NCBI RefSeq assembly: GCF_005217605.1
Contig: NZ_SZPX01000003.1
Coordinates: 186,001-250,000 of the forward strand
DNA length: 64,000 nt
Source of the DNA: Sulfurimonas crateris
Lineage (GTDB): Bacteria; Campylobacterota; Campylobacteria; Campylobacterales; Sulfurimonadaceae
Reading direction: 5' to 3'
The notes below the pieces were generated by a model, which did not search any database, was not told where the DNA came from, and saw nothing but the letters and a program-made list of their open reading frames with translations. Below, one piece after another: positions 18,796 through 28,336 of this stretch; the first letter of the stretch is position 1; each line of letters opens with the position of its first letter. The position numbers were made by a program, and so were the translations under genes.

Positions 18796-19827
18796 CTACA
18801 GAACCTCTACTAAATGTTTGCCTTGCGCCACCGTCTCACCGATCGGCTCAAGCTCTAAACCTTCTGAACGTGCAACGCTGTAAAACTCTTCCAGAGCATC
18901 TTTTTTAACAAGCACCAAAAGCCCGCCTGATGTCTGCGCATCGCAGAGTATCTCTCTTTGTCTGTCATCCATCTGAGATATCTTATGACCGTAGCTCATA
19001 AAGTTTTTGCGAGATCCGCCCGGTATGCAGCCTAAAGCTCTATATTTTTCAACATTTGGCAAAAGCGGGACTTTATCAAACCAGATATTGGCACTTATTT
19101 CACTTGCCTCGCACACTTCGCTCAAATGTCCTAAAAGACCAAATCCGGTAACGTCGGTCATGCTTACGACACTCTTCAAGCTTGCCAATGCGCTGCCTGA
19201 CTTGTTAAGTGTAACCATCGCATTAACTGCCGCATCTATATGTGTGTCTTCTATCTTCTTTTGTTTTTGCGCCGTTGTAAGTATCCCTATGCCGATGGGC
19301 TTTGTGAGAAATATATAGCAATCCTCTTCACCGCCGCTGTTTTTCATAAGGTTTTCATTCTCGACCAAGCCCGTAACCGCAAGCCCGAAGATAGGCTCGG
19401 GAGAGTCTATGGAGTGTCCGCCCGCAAGAGGAATTCCTGCCTCTTCGCAAACCGCGCGTCCTCCATCTATAACTTGCTGTGCCACATCCGCACTTAACTT
19501 GTCAATAGGCCAACCAAAGATTGAGATTGCCATAAGAGGCTTCCCTCCCATTGCATAAATATCACTTAGCGCATTTGTAGCAGCGATGCGCCCGAAAGTA
19601 AAAGGATCATCCACGATAGGCATAAAAAAGTCTGTGGTCGAGAGAACCGATGTTCCATTACCCAAATCATAAGCCGCCGCATCATCTTTATGCTCGTTTC
19701 CAACAAGAAGCTGAGGGTACAGAGCAGTTGAAATATTGGTTTTTAGTATCTCATCAAGAAGCATCGGGGAGATCTTGCATCCGCACCCTGCTCCATGACT
19801 ATATTCGGTAAGTTTTATTTGTTCCAT
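18796..19827 (-). CDS. selD: Selenophosphate synthetase (selenide, water dikinase)
   Basis: The enzyme makes selenophosphate from selenide and ATP. The N-terminal catalytic motif is HGAGCGCK at residues 11-18, with cysteine rather than selenocysteine and the catalytic lysine at 18. TTDFF and TNALSDIYAMGG metal and ATP motifs follow. The length of 343 residues is normal. The immediate partner is selU; selA, selB and the selenocysteine tRNA are not in this window, so only the tRNA-selenouridine branch is evident here. Confidence 0.96.
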   Translation of the reverse strand: MEQIKLTEYSHGAGCGCKISPMLLDEILKTNISTALYPQLLVGNEHKDDAAAYDLGNGTSVLSTTDFFMPIVDDPFTFGRIAATNALSDIYAMGGKPLMAISIFGWPIDKLSADVAQQVIDGGRAVCEEAGIPLAGGHSIDSPEPIFGLAVTGLVENENLMKNSGGEEDCYIFLTKPIGIGILTTAQKQKKIEDTHIDAAVNAMVTLNKSGSALASLKSVVSMTDVTGFGLLGHLSEVCEASEISANIWFDKVPLLPNVEKYRALGCIPGGSRKNFMSYGHKISQMDDRQREILCDAQTSGGLLVLVKKDALEEFYSVARSEGLELEPIGETVAQGKHLVEVL

Positions 19828-19850
19828 TATTTTCCTTGAAAATAGCGATA

Positions 19851-22679
19851 CTACTTATGCAGCGCTAGCTCTTTTTTTAGATATTCGCCCGTATAAGAGC
19901 CTGTTTTCTTATGCTCATCTGCGACCTTTTCAGGGCTTCCCTCAGCGATAATAAGACCGCCGCCGCTTCCGCCCTCAGGTCCCATGTCTATGATATAGTC
20001 GGCATTTTTTATCATATCTAGGTTGTGTTCAATAATAAGCACAGAGTTGCCAAGCTCTACGAACTTGTGAAGAACACCCGTGAGTCTATCCACATCTGCA
20101 AAATGAAGCCCTGTCGTCGGTTCATCAAGTATATAGAGCGTCTTGCCGGTATCTTTGCGGCTAAGCTCCTTTGAGAGCTTGATTCTTTGTGCCTCACCGC
20201 CTGATAGCGTTACTGCATTTTGACCTAGAGTTATGTAGCCAAGCCCAACATCTACAAGCGTGGACATGATCTGGTTTATCTTTGGGATGGGCTTAAAAAA
20301 CTCATACGCCTCATCGACGCTCATCCTTAAGACATCCGATATATTTTTGCCCTTATAAAAGACCTCTAATGTCTGTTGGTTGTAGCGCGTGCCTTTACAT
20401 GTGTCACACTTGACCATGATGTCCGGTAAAAAGTGCATCTCGATCTTGTTTTCGCCCTCACCTTGACACTTCTCACATCTTCCGCCTTTGACATTGAAAC
20501 TAAATCTAGAACTTGTATAGCCTCTTATCTGTGCCTCTTTTGTCTGTGCAAAGAGATTTCTTATCTCGTCCATGACACCCGTATATGTAGCAGGATTTGA
20601 GCGAGGAGTTCGCCCAATCGGGCTTTGGTCAAGATAGATCACTTTGTCCACATGTTCAAGCCCCGTTATCTCGACACCGGCAACTTTGTTGACCTTTCTT
20701 GCATGATTTAAAAGCTCTCTTGCTGTAGGAAGGAGTGTCTGAAGCATCAAAGAGCTCTTTCCGCTTCCGCTCACACCCGTTATACAGACAAAGTTATTTA
20801 GAGGTATCTTTGCGCTTAAATCGTTTATATTGTTGAGCGTAACATTCTTTATCTCTATAAATTTATCCTGTTTACGTCTGTAAAAATACTCAATCTTTTT
20901 TCTGCCGTAAAGATAATCAGCTGTGAGAGTTTTTGCCTTTTTTAACTTGTCAAGAGTTCCTGCAAAAACAACATCTCCGCCAAATTTTCCTGCACCCGCT
21001 CCAATATCTACGATAAAGTCTGCATTCTCTATGGTCTCTTTGTCATGTTCGACGACTATAACACTGTTTCCCTTCTCTTGCAGGCTTCTAAGTGTTCTAA
21101 TAAGTTTTAGCGTATCTCTCTCATGCAGTCCGATGCTAGGCTCGTCCAGAACATACAAAACACCCGTTAAACCGCTGCCGATCTGCGAAGCTATGCGGAT
21201 TCTCTGCGCCTCTCCCCCACTTATGGTTCTTGCGTCACGCCCAAGGGTAATATAGCCAAGCCCGACATCAAACAAAAAGTAGAGTCTCTCTCGTATCTCA
21301 TTTAAAATAGGTGCAGATATCTGTTCATTCTGCTTTGAAAGAGATGAAAAGTTCTCCTCCTCTTTGAACCACTCATAGCTCTTTGCAATAGGCATATCCA
21401 AAATATCAGCAATACCTTTGCTTGCCACTTTTACTGCGAGTGATTCTCTTTTTAGTCTGTGTCCTTTGCAGACGTTACAGATCTTCTCGCTCATATAGTC
21501 AGCGAGCTCTTTCTCATCTTTGAACATATCGTATGCTATCTTGACAATTCCAGGCCAGACTCTCTTTACCTCATGGTTTTTCCACAGAAAACTCACTTCA
21601 TCGATCCCGCCGTGGAGTATCGCTTTTTGCTTATACTCAGGCAGTTCACTATAAGGCACCGTGATGTCAATGTCGTTTGCCGCACAAAAGCCCTTTAAAA
21701 AGGTAAAGTAGTACCCTTTGTTAAAACCGTACACGATCTTTACAGCGCCCTTTTCTATGCAGAGATCTCTGTCGATTATCTTGTCTTGATCGAGTGCGTA
21801 GCGAAGTCCAAGACCGTCACACTCGCTGCAAGCTCCCTTCGGGGAGTTAAAAGAGAAAGAGAGCGGCTCTAGCGGATCAAAACTGATCTTACAGTCAAAA
21901 CATGCATTGTGCTCACTGTAGTGGATATTGGAGTTTTTAAGCCCAAGCTCTTCATGATTTAATATGTCTATCTCAAGTTCGCCGTAGCTCTCTTTTAGCG
22001 CCTTTTCAACATCTGCGGCTATTCTCTCTTTGTTCTCTTCCTTGACTACGACTCTATCTATAACGACCTTGATGGTATGTTTTTTTGTTTTGCTAAGCTC
22101 TATCTCTTCATCGAGCCTTACCATTACGCCATCAATCATGGCACGCACATACCCTTTATGCACCAAAGACTCTAAAATATCATGAAAACTTCCCTTTTTT
22201 TCACGTACCAAAGGCGCTAAAAGAACGAGCTTTGCACCATCGGGAAGTTTTGCGACCTCTGCAATAATATCAGAAGCACTCATCTGGGAGACAACCTTGC
22301 CGCACTTATGACAGTGCTGAGTGCCTATTCTGGCGTAGAGAAGTCTTAGGTAGTCATATATTTCAGTGATTGTTCCCACCGTTGAGCGTGGATTTTTAGA
22401 GGTTGTTTTTTGATCGATGGCAATTGCCGGAGTAAGTCCCTCTATCTTATCGACATCAGGCTTGCTTACACGATCTAAAAACTGTCTTGCATAAGAAGAT
22501 AGAGACTCCATATAGCGTCTCTGCCCCTCTGCGTAGAGCGTATCAAAAGCCAGAGTTGATTTTCCGCTTCCGCTAAGACCGGTAAATACGACCAGCTCAT
22601 TTTTTGGGATCTCCAACGATATATTTTTTAAGTTGTTCTCTCTTGCACCGACTATCTTTATAACATCTTTTTTTTTCAT
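19851..22679 (-). CDS. uvrA: Excinuclease ABC subunit A
   Basis: UvrA is the damage-sensing ATPase of nucleotide excision repair. The 942 residues contain two ABC modules: the first Walker A GLSGSGKS near residue 34, the second GVSGSGKSS near residue 640, and two LSGGEAQR-type signatures (ISGGEAQRIR and LSGGEAQRIK). Zinc fingers show as CFDCKIS with CSECDGLG and as CEKCQGEGE with CDTCKGTR. The gene is complete and not fused. It lies 23 bases upstream of selD and 17 bases after the TauE-type gene. Confidence 0.98.
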   Translation of the reverse strand: MKKKDVIKIVGARENNLKNISLEIPKNELVVFTGLSGSGKSTLAFDTLYAEGQRRYMESLSSYARQFLDRVSKPDVDKIEGLTPAIAIDQKTTSKNPRSTVGTITEIYDYLRLLYARIGTQHCHKCGKVVSQMSASDIIAEVAKLPDGAKLVLLAPLVREKKGSFHDILESLVHKGYVRAMIDGVMVRLDEEIELSKTKKHTIKVVIDRVVVKEENKERIAADVEKALKESYGELEIDILNHEELGLKNSNIHYSEHNACFDCKISFDPLEPLSFSFNSPKGACSECDGLGLRYALDQDKIIDRDLCIEKGAVKIVYGFNKGYYFTFLKGFCAANDIDITVPYSELPEYKQKAILHGGIDEVSFLWKNHEVKRVWPGIVKIAYDMFKDEKELADYMSEKICNVCKGHRLKRESLAVKVASKGIADILDMPIAKSYEWFKEEENFSSLSKQNEQISAPILNEIRERLYFLFDVGLGYITLGRDARTISGGEAQRIRIASQIGSGLTGVLYVLDEPSIGLHERDTLKLIRTLRSLQEKGNSVIVVEHDKETIENADFIVDIGAGAGKFGGDVVFAGTLDKLKKAKTLTADYLYGRKKIEYFYRRKQDKFIEIKNVTLNNINDLSAKIPLNNFVCITGVSGSGKSSLMLQTLLPTARELLNHARKVNKVAGVEITGLEHVDKVIYLDQSPIGRTPRSNPATYTGVMDEIRNLFAQTKEAQIRGYTSSRFSFNVKGGRCEKCQGEGENKIEMHFLPDIMVKCDTCKGTRYNQQTLEVFYKGKNISDVLRMSVDEAYEFFKPIPKINQIMSTLVDVGLGYITLGQNAVTLSGGEAQRIKLSKELSRKDTGKTLYILDEPTTGLHFADVDRLTGVLHKFVELGNSVLIIEHNLDMIKNADYIIDMGPEGGSGGGLIIAEGSPEKVADEHKKTGSYTGEYLKKELALHK

Positions 22680-22696
22680 TTATGACCTAAATTCCT

Positions 22697-23431
22697 CTAA
22701 AATAATATTCTCTGTATCAAGTATATAACAATTAATAGATAAAACCACGCTAATAGTTTCTTCTGCAAAACCGAATCTACTTTGTCTTTAAGAAAGATAC
22801 CGACGTAGACACCGATGAGAGATGCAACTCCAATAACTATTCCGCTAAAGAAGTCTATATCTCTGCTTAAAGTATGAGATATAACCCCCGACACCGATGA
22901 AAAAACCACAAAAAATAGCCCTGCAGATATCGCTTTTTTGATATCCACATGTAAAAAACTAACCAGTATCGGCACTATGATAATGCTTCCTCCAACGCCT
23001 ATGAGCATACTGATAAGACCGACAAAAACACCGATCGTAAAGAGCAGTGTTTTACTTAACTCTTTTTGAACGACACTTGCGCTTGTTTTAAAAAAGAGTC
23101 TGCTTAGAGCAAAGAGTGCAAACGCTAAAAATATCAACTCTAACGCCAAGTCACTAAATAACGAGGTTAAAAATCCACTAAAGAGCGCTCCGACAAAACC
23201 GCCGATTCCTATCGTAAATACCATAGGAACGTCGAGCGTTCCTTTTTTATTGTTAAGGTAACTTCCATACAGTGAGCTAAAGAGCATCTGTACAACAGAT
23301 ATACCGATAGCCTCTTTTATACTATAACCCAGAAGCAGAAGCAGAGGGACAAGTATGGTTCCGCCGCCGATGCCGAAAAACCCAGAGAGCAGCCCGACAC
23401 CTATACCTAAAAAAATCAACTCAATCATCAT
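22697..23431 (-). CDS. TauE/SafE-family permease
   Basis: The 244-residue protein has about eight membrane segments and the family's two repeat motifs: GLLSGFFGIGGGTILVPLLL near the N-terminus and GLISMLIGVGGSIIIVP in the second half. Members export sulfite, sulfoacetate or other sulfur anions, which would suit a sulfur-oxidising organism, but the substrate cannot be read from the sequence. It lies 17 bases before uvrA on the same strand. Confidence 0.9.
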   Translation of the reverse strand: MMIELIFLGIGVGLLSGFFGIGGGTILVPLLLLLGYSIKEAIGISVVQMLFSSLYGSYLNNKKGTLDVPMVFTIGIGGFVGALFSGFLTSLFSDLALELIFLAFALFALSRLFFKTSASVVQKELSKTLLFTIGVFVGLISMLIGVGGSIIIVPILVSFLHVDIKKAISAGLFFVVFSSVSGVISHTLSRDIDFFSGIVIGVASLIGVYVGIFLKDKVDSVLQKKLLAWFYLLIVIYLIQRILF

Positions 23432-23507
23432 AAAAACTTTTTTCGCAATTATATCATCTTAATGGCCCCACAGAAATATATTAAGAATTTTTAGAGCTAC
23501 CCTTATG

Positions 23508-23513
23508 TATAAT
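23508..23513 (+). promoter_or_regulatory. Probable -10 box of the cheX-fliN-fliO operon
   Basis: A perfect TATAAT sits about 21 bases before the first ATG, and an AAAGA ribosome-binding site lies in between. There is no clear -35 box and no sigma-54 or FliA consensus here, which suggests vegetative transcription of these flagellar genes. Confidence 0.5.
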
Positions 23514-23534
23514 TTCCCAAACAAGGGTTAAAGA

Positions 23535-23957
23535 ATGTTAAACACAATTATAGAAGCTTCAAAAAATTTCTGTATCCATCATATAAGGCTGCCTTATGAG
23601 ATGCATGATAATGTGACTAAAACGAGAACGGTTATTGCTTATATAGACATAGAGAGTATAGACGGCAACAAACATAGAGTTTATATCGGTGCAACACCCA
23701 GTTTTGCGCAGAGAATATCTACACTTCTTTTAGAAGAGGATGAGAGCGATGAGGATACTTTGATAGACATGACCCTTGAGACCGCGAACCTGATTATCGG
23801 AAGTGCAAAGGTTCTCGCAAGCCAAAATGAGTCGAAGTCGTACAATATGTCAACTCCGCATTTTGAGAAGATCGATATCTTTGACTTTAACTACGACAAT
23901 GCAAAAGTCTTAAAAGTAGAAGATGATGAGATGATTATCGCTATTAAGGAACTATAG
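23535..23957 (+). CDS. CheX-like protein next to FliN
   Basis: The 140-residue protein looks like a CheC/CheX-type chemotaxis phosphatase: RISTLLLEED, followed by the helix DMTLETANLIIGSAKVLAS, where CheX has its E-x2-N phosphatase motif (here E-T-A-N), and a strand near TPHFEKIDIF. CheX removes phosphate from CheY. The location directly before fliN supports a role at the flagellar switch. The helix and location are seen; the catalytic role is inferred. Confidence 0.65.
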   Translation: MLNTIIEASKNFCIHHIRLPYEMHDNVTKTRTVIAYIDIESIDGNKHRVYIGATPSFAQRISTLLLEEDESDEDTLIDMTLETANLIIGSAKVLASQNESKSYNMSTPHFEKIDIFDFNYDNAKVLKVEDDEMIIAIKEL

Positions 23958-24296
23958 TTGAATAAAAGAAGACGCACCTATGGAGCTAAAGAGTTTACGT
24001 TCAATCCTGAGACAGAACTCTCATGGATGGACTACTCCGGTCTACTTGACATGGAAGTTGAGTTCGTATCTGAGCTCGGAGAAACAGAACTCTCGATAGG
24101 CGATATTTTAAAACTTACAAAAGGCTCTATAATAGACCTTAAAAAACCTGCAGGCGAGAGTGTTGAGTCCTATGTAAATGGACGTATTTTAGGAAAAGGC
24201 GAGGTTATGGTCTATGAGAAGAACCTTGCTATCCGTATAAATGAGATACTTGACTCAAGCGCAGTCTTATACCATCTTGCCAAAGAGAGACTATGA
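23958..24296 (+). CDS. fliN: Flagellar motor switch protein FliN
   Basis: The 112-residue protein carries the SpoA/FliN C-terminal domain: LDMEVEFVSELGETELSIGD, then ILKLTKGSIIDLKKPAGE, then VNGRILGKGEVMVYEKNLAIRI. FliN forms the lower C-ring of the motor and helps recruit export substrates. The start is TTG, immediately after the stop of the CheX-like gene with no intervening base, so it probably relies on translational coupling. No better in-frame ATG exists nearby. Confidence 0.92.
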   Translation: MNKRRRTYGAKEFTFNPETELSWMDYSGLLDMEVEFVSELGETELSIGDILKLTKGSIIDLKKPAGESVESYVNGRILGKGEVMVYEKNLAIRINEILDSSAVLYHLAKERL

Positions 24297-25195
24297 TAAA
24301 ACTGTTCTTAATTTTTCTACTTCCACTTTGGCTATACGCTTCAAAAATTCTAAGCTATAACATTTACGACAGAACAGACAGAGTTGACGTGATGATAACT
24401 TTTGACACTCCGTATGAGGGTGTTATAAAACAGAGCTCAAGCGACTCAAACATCCTAATAAAGCTTGAAGATGCCTCTATAGAGTCCGCAAAGGTAAAAA
24501 AACTATCATCTAAATATATAAAATCTATTACCATAACTCCAATGTCCGGCTATACACAGATCTCTGCAAATGTGCCACCTTCCATAGCTCTTCAAGCATC
24601 TAAGACATCCGACTCATATGGACTAAGACTGAGATTTAGTGCGGCTGCTCAAGCACCAAAGAGCGTTAAAGAGCCGCAAAAGGCAGAAGCTCCTCTGCTT
24701 GCTTCACTTCCGACAAAGAAGAGTGACGATATAGCTCAGAGCTACTACATAGTTATAACAATTTTAATTATTGGGATAATCATACTTTTTTATATCAAAA
24801 AGAGGGTCTCAACTCAGCCAAATACAAAAAAAACATCTTCATGGCTCTTTGCAGAAAATAATAACAGCAATACGAAAGAAGCTACTAAGGTCAAACAGCC
24901 AAGCATCAATAATAATGATGTAAGCATAAGGTTCCAAAAATCGCTAAATGAGCAAAACAGCGTGGTTATGCTCGATTTTGGCGAGCAGAGCTATCTTGTA
25001 CTTATGGGTAAGAGCAATATTCTTCTTGACAGATTTACGCATAACAGACCAACGACACAGGATGATTTTGAGTCAATTTTACAAAGCAGACATCAAGAGC
25101 TGGATAATTTTTTAAATAGCGGCGGTGATGACTCCAAAGAGGAGTATCTGCAAGCATATAAAGAGAAAGCAGCTTCTGTAAGGTATGAGGTTTAG
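24293..25195 (+). CDS. fliO: FliO-like flagellar export protein with a periplasmic N-terminal domain
   Basis: The 300-residue protein starts with a signal peptide (about 1-17), has a periplasmic beta-rich domain like an AMIN domain (about 18-120), one membrane segment (about 147-167), and a cytoplasmic tail. The tail contains ISIRFQKSL-like and VVMLDFGEQSYLVLMG segments of FliO. FliO helps assemble the FliP-FliQ-FliR export gate. Epsilon FliO proteins are known to have this extra periplasmic part. The start overlaps the fliN stop as ATGA. Assignment rests on the tail, its position and the membrane layout. Confidence 0.72.
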   Translation: MIKLFLIFLLPLWLYASKILSYNIYDRTDRVDVMITFDTPYEGVIKQSSSDSNILIKLEDASIESAKVKKLSSKYIKSITITPMSGYTQISANVPPSIALQASKTSDSYGLRLRFSAAAQAPKSVKEPQKAEAPLLASLPTKKSDDIAQSYYIVITILIIGIIILFYIKKRVSTQPNTKKTSSWLFAENNNSNTKEATKVKQPSINNNDVSIRFQKSLNEQNSVVMLDFGEQSYLVLMGKSNILLDRFTHNRPTTQDDFESILQSRHQELDNFLNSGGDDSKEEYLQAYKEKAASVRYEV

Positions 25196-25210
25196 CACCT
25201 CTAAAGAGTA

Positions 25211-26347
25211 TTAAGAGGCGTCTTGGCTAGATCTGTTTTCCAAAAGCTTTTTAATCATAGCTAGATTTGCCGTAGTGAGTCTATACTTCTCATCCATCAT
25301 CTTGCTTATGTGATAGACTTCGGTTACTGTAATACCGTACGGGTCCTTCTTCTCTTTTACGACTCTATCATCCTCAAATGAGTAGAGATACAAGCTTTTT
25401 CTAGTCAGCTGTATATAGTACGTAAGCACTATCTCATCTGAGTGTTTCTTTTCAAGAGCAACGATCACTCTCTGATCATCTTTGTAGCTGTTGTCCAGCT
25501 TTAACACATCTCTCATTTCTGCCACGTCGATAAAACCTATGTAAAACTTATTGTAAAGATCGTGGTATCTCTGGATCTTCTCGCTCAGCAAAAAGTTCAT
25601 ATCGAGTATATGCTTTTTATTGCTGTTGATAGATTTTGTGATCCAAGAGATAGTGTTGTAGTATCTAAACGGATAGAGCTTTAAGGAGTGTGCCTCTATC
25701 ATCTTTGGAGACTTTATTCTCTTTTTAGGCATCAACTTTTTTGCATCGGTATCTACAATATAATCAAGTACTTCATTTGCAGAAAAACCCTCTGTCAGCC
25801 AGACGGTACAGTAAGACGGTAACTGTCTAACCCCCGTAGCTCCCTCATTTAAAATAATAAGGGCTTTTATCTCATAGTTTGGAAATATTATCTCCAGAAG
25901 TGCTTTTTTCTTTCTAAGTCTTTTTCTAAGTTTAAGCACAGATTTTACAAGCGTCATCTCCACAAAGTAGAGCTCTTTGTTTTTTGTGATAAGCATAGCG
26001 TCAAACTCGCTTATCTCTCTGCTTTTGGTTCTATATACTATCTGCTGTTTTTCACTTATCGAGAGTGTATTTGCATGAGCTTTTATCTTATCTTGATGAA
26101 AACCTTTTAAGATGAACTTCTCGATCTCTTCATTTTCTACGGCGTATATAAGAAGTTTTTCATATATGAAATTCTCAAAGACCTCACCCTCAAAAGAGCG
26201 GTATGAGCTTAAAAAATGAGGGTCATCTTTATTTACCCCTCTTCTTATCAAAGAGAGAAGATGTTTTACGTTGTAATCGTAATGTAGTAGATTATCGCCT
26301 ATGTCACTATGGTCTAATGTTTTTATTGATTTACTTATCTTTAACAA
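25211..26347 (-). CDS. Uncharacterised protein with a possible PD-(D/E)XK-like core
   Basis: I do not recognise a named family for this 378-residue soluble protein. Residues around 115-140 read SEFDAMLITKNKELYFVEMT, a D-x12-E-x-T arrangement on two strands that resembles the Card1/PD-(D/E)XK-like nuclease core, followed by a very basic helix LKLRKRLRKKKALLE. The C-terminal half is mixed helix and strand with no clear motif. It starts at TTG inside the last codons of the dus gene (7-base overlap), so it is probably translated with it. Confidence 0.7.
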   Translation of the reverse strand: MLKISKSIKTLDHSDIGDNLLHYDYNVKHLLSLIRRGVNKDDPHFLSSYRSFEGEVFENFIYEKLLIYAVENEEIEKFILKGFHQDKIKAHANTLSISEKQQIVYRTKSREISEFDAMLITKNKELYFVEMTLVKSVLKLRKRLRKKKALLEIIFPNYEIKALIILNEGATGVRQLPSYCTVWLTEGFSANEVLDYIVDTDAKKLMPKKRIKSPKMIEAHSLKLYPFRYYNTISWITKSINSNKKHILDMNFLLSEKIQRYHDLYNKFYIGFIDVAEMRDVLKLDNSYKDDQRVIVALEKKHSDEIVLTYYIQLTRKSLYLYSFEDDRVVKEKKDPYGITVTEVYHISKMMDEKYRLTTANLAMIKKLLENRSSQDAS

Positions 26348-27294
26348 ACTATCTCGCTATTACTAAAAAAGTCATCTATTACAGCGCGGTATTCTTGTAC
26401 GTCAGATATACGGTTTACACTGTCTCTAAGTGCTGATGCACCTCGGTAACCTTTAGAGTAAGTATGAGTATGTTTTCTAAACATAGGAACTCCGTGGGAG
26501 CCATAAAACTCTATCATCTTATCAAAGTGCTCCATGATTATATCATGCTTTATGTTTTTGTCAATAAATTCACTGCCGGATTTGAGCTGATGAAATATCC
26601 AAGGAGCGCCAACCGCCCCTCTTCCTATCATAACTCCGTCCGCCCCAGTGTGCTCTAAAACCCACTTAGCCTTTTCGTACGAATCTATGTCTCCGTTTGC
26701 GATCACGGGGATTTTCACAGCCTCTTTGATCTCTTTTATGGCATCATAGTCAACTGCGGCTTTAAATTTTCCAGCGCGTGTTCTGCCATGAACGGCTATA
26801 AAATCCGCGCCGCTATCCTCTACTATCTTTGCTATCTCTATATGGTTTTTTTTCTCAAAACCGAGTCTTATCTTTACGCTTGTTAGACTTTTATTTGAGG
26901 TCTCTTTGATAGTTTTTATAATATCGCCCATTAAAGGAAGGTTTAGAAGCAGAGAACTCCCGCTTCCGTGTCCAACCACCTTTGGCACCGGACAGCCGCA
27001 ATTGAGGTCAATTATATCTATCCCATCTTGCTCGTTTAGTATCTCAACCGCACCGCGAATTACATCAACTTCGGCACCTGCTATCTGTACAGAGTATGGA
27101 TCTTCGTTTGGGCTTTTTTGTATCATATGAAGTGTTTTAGCGGAACCGTGAACCAGAGCATTTGAGCTAAGCATCTCACTAACCGTCAAATCCGCCCCGA
27201 ACTTTTTAACAACGCTTCTAAAAGGCAGATCCGTATAGCCCGCTAGTGGAGCTAGTACAAAGATTGGCTTTTTAAAAGATAATTTTTCACTCAT
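26341..27294 (-). CDS. dusB: tRNA-dihydrouridine synthase (DusB-type)
   Basis: This flavoenzyme reduces uridine to dihydrouridine in tRNA D-loops. The N-terminus has the FMN-binding APLAGYTDLPFR (14-25). The catalytic cysteine lies in DLNCGCPVPKVVGHGSG, and the later VHGRTRAGKF and NGDIDSYEKA, TGADGVMIGRGAVGAPW segments complete the TIM-barrel signature. The 317-residue length is normal. Two genes follow or precede closely on the minus strand. Confidence 0.93.
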   Translation of the reverse strand: MSEKLSFKKPIFVLAPLAGYTDLPFRSVVKKFGADLTVSEMLSSNALVHGSAKTLHMIQKSPNEDPYSVQIAGAEVDVIRGAVEILNEQDGIDIIDLNCGCPVPKVVGHGSGSSLLLNLPLMGDIIKTIKETSNKSLTSVKIRLGFEKKNHIEIAKIVEDSGADFIAVHGRTRAGKFKAAVDYDAIKEIKEAVKIPVIANGDIDSYEKAKWVLEHTGADGVMIGRGAVGAPWIFHQLKSGSEFIDKNIKHDIIMEHFDKMIEFYGSHGVPMFRKHTHTYSKGYRGASALRDSVNRISDVQEYRAVIDDFFSNSEIVC

Positions 27295-27309
27295 TATAAA
27301 TTTGACGTA

Positions 27310-28326
27310 CTATACAAAGAGATTGATATCAAAATGTTTTCCGCAATCTCTAAGCGCGCTGTACGCTTTAAAAGTCAGATACTCATTAGGCTGCGATATA
27401 TCAAGTATCTCTTTTGCAGGAGAGAGCATCTCAAGATCAAAGAGAGTAAAGAGATAAGCTTCCGTTGCAGCTTCACCCTCATTACTAAGTGTTTCAAAGA
27501 GTTTGATTCTCTGCTCTGGAAGCATTGACTTGGAGAGCTTTTTTGAAGCCTCGATATACTCTTTAGAGTCAAGCTTAAGATCATGGAGCAGAGCGATAAG
27601 AGAGTCGTTAGATATCTCTAGCGTATGCTCATCTGCATTTATTCTAGATAGCACTTCAAAAAGAGCCTCTTTGCTGAGTGCATCTTTATACTTCTCTATA
27701 GCGTAAAGCGGAGCATACTTTACAAAATCAATATAGACCTCTTTACGCAGGCTGACATCGTATCTGTTTTTATCGCTCAAAATATCTTCGGCACTTATAT
27801 CGCCTTTTTTATATCTGTTTCTCTCATTTTGAATAACCAAAACATTTGATGGTTTAAGAGAGTATTTTTTCAACTCTACGGCTTCGCCGTTTCTTATACT
27901 GTTTATCAGAGTGAGAACATCTTTTAGTTTTTTGTTCTCGATATTTGCGTCGAACTCCCCAATTGGAAAAATAGTTGCATTGTCAACAAGAGAACCCAAC
28001 AGCTTGTATCTATCTGTTTTAAATGAATTTGAACGCTCCTGTTTTCCAAGATATGCATCCACAATAGCATCAACTATTCTCTCATAATCCTTATCATATT
28101 TGCGTCTTCTTAAGGTACCTAAAAATGAGTAAAAAAGCATATGGACAACGCTGGCAGCATACAATACTATCATAGGTATAACTACCCATACCGCGATAGA
28201 AAATGATGGTAGTGCTGTACCGAAGAAATCAATAGTAGTGCTCTCTTGTGTTACAAAAGCGTAAACGTACCACCCGATCAGAACAATTAATATCAGTGCT
28301 GCAATTGTGTATCTTTTAATATGCAT
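27310..28326 (-). CDS. Conserved-looking membrane protein of unknown function
   Basis: The 338-residue protein has two N-terminal membrane segments (about 8-26 and 43-68), a basic stretch LRRRKYDKDYE, and a long cytoplasmic region of helices. The soluble part has several helix pairs spaced like helical repeats (for example EALFEVLSRINADEHTLEIS). I see no enzyme motif. It lies between dusB and a DksA-like gene, both within 16 bases, so it belongs to the same minus-strand run. Confidence 0.8.
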   Translation of the reverse strand: MHIKRYTIAALILIVLIGWYVYAFVTQESTTIDFFGTALPSFSIAVWVVIPMIVLYAASVVHMLFYSFLGTLRRRKYDKDYERIVDAIVDAYLGKQERSNSFKTDRYKLLGSLVDNATIFPIGEFDANIENKKLKDVLTLINSIRNGEAVELKKYSLKPSNVLVIQNERNRYKKGDISAEDILSDKNRYDVSLRKEVYIDFVKYAPLYAIEKYKDALSKEALFEVLSRINADEHTLEISNDSLIALLHDLKLDSKEYIEASKKLSKSMLPEQRIKLFETLSNEGEAATEAYLFTLFDLEMLSPAKEILDISQPNEYLTFKAYSALRDCGKHFDINLFV

Positions 28327-28336
28327 TACATACTCC

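Noticed and set aside
25190-25220. Terminator between fliO and the convergent gene
   Set aside because: CCTCT and AGAGG form only a five-base stem with a long loop and no T run.
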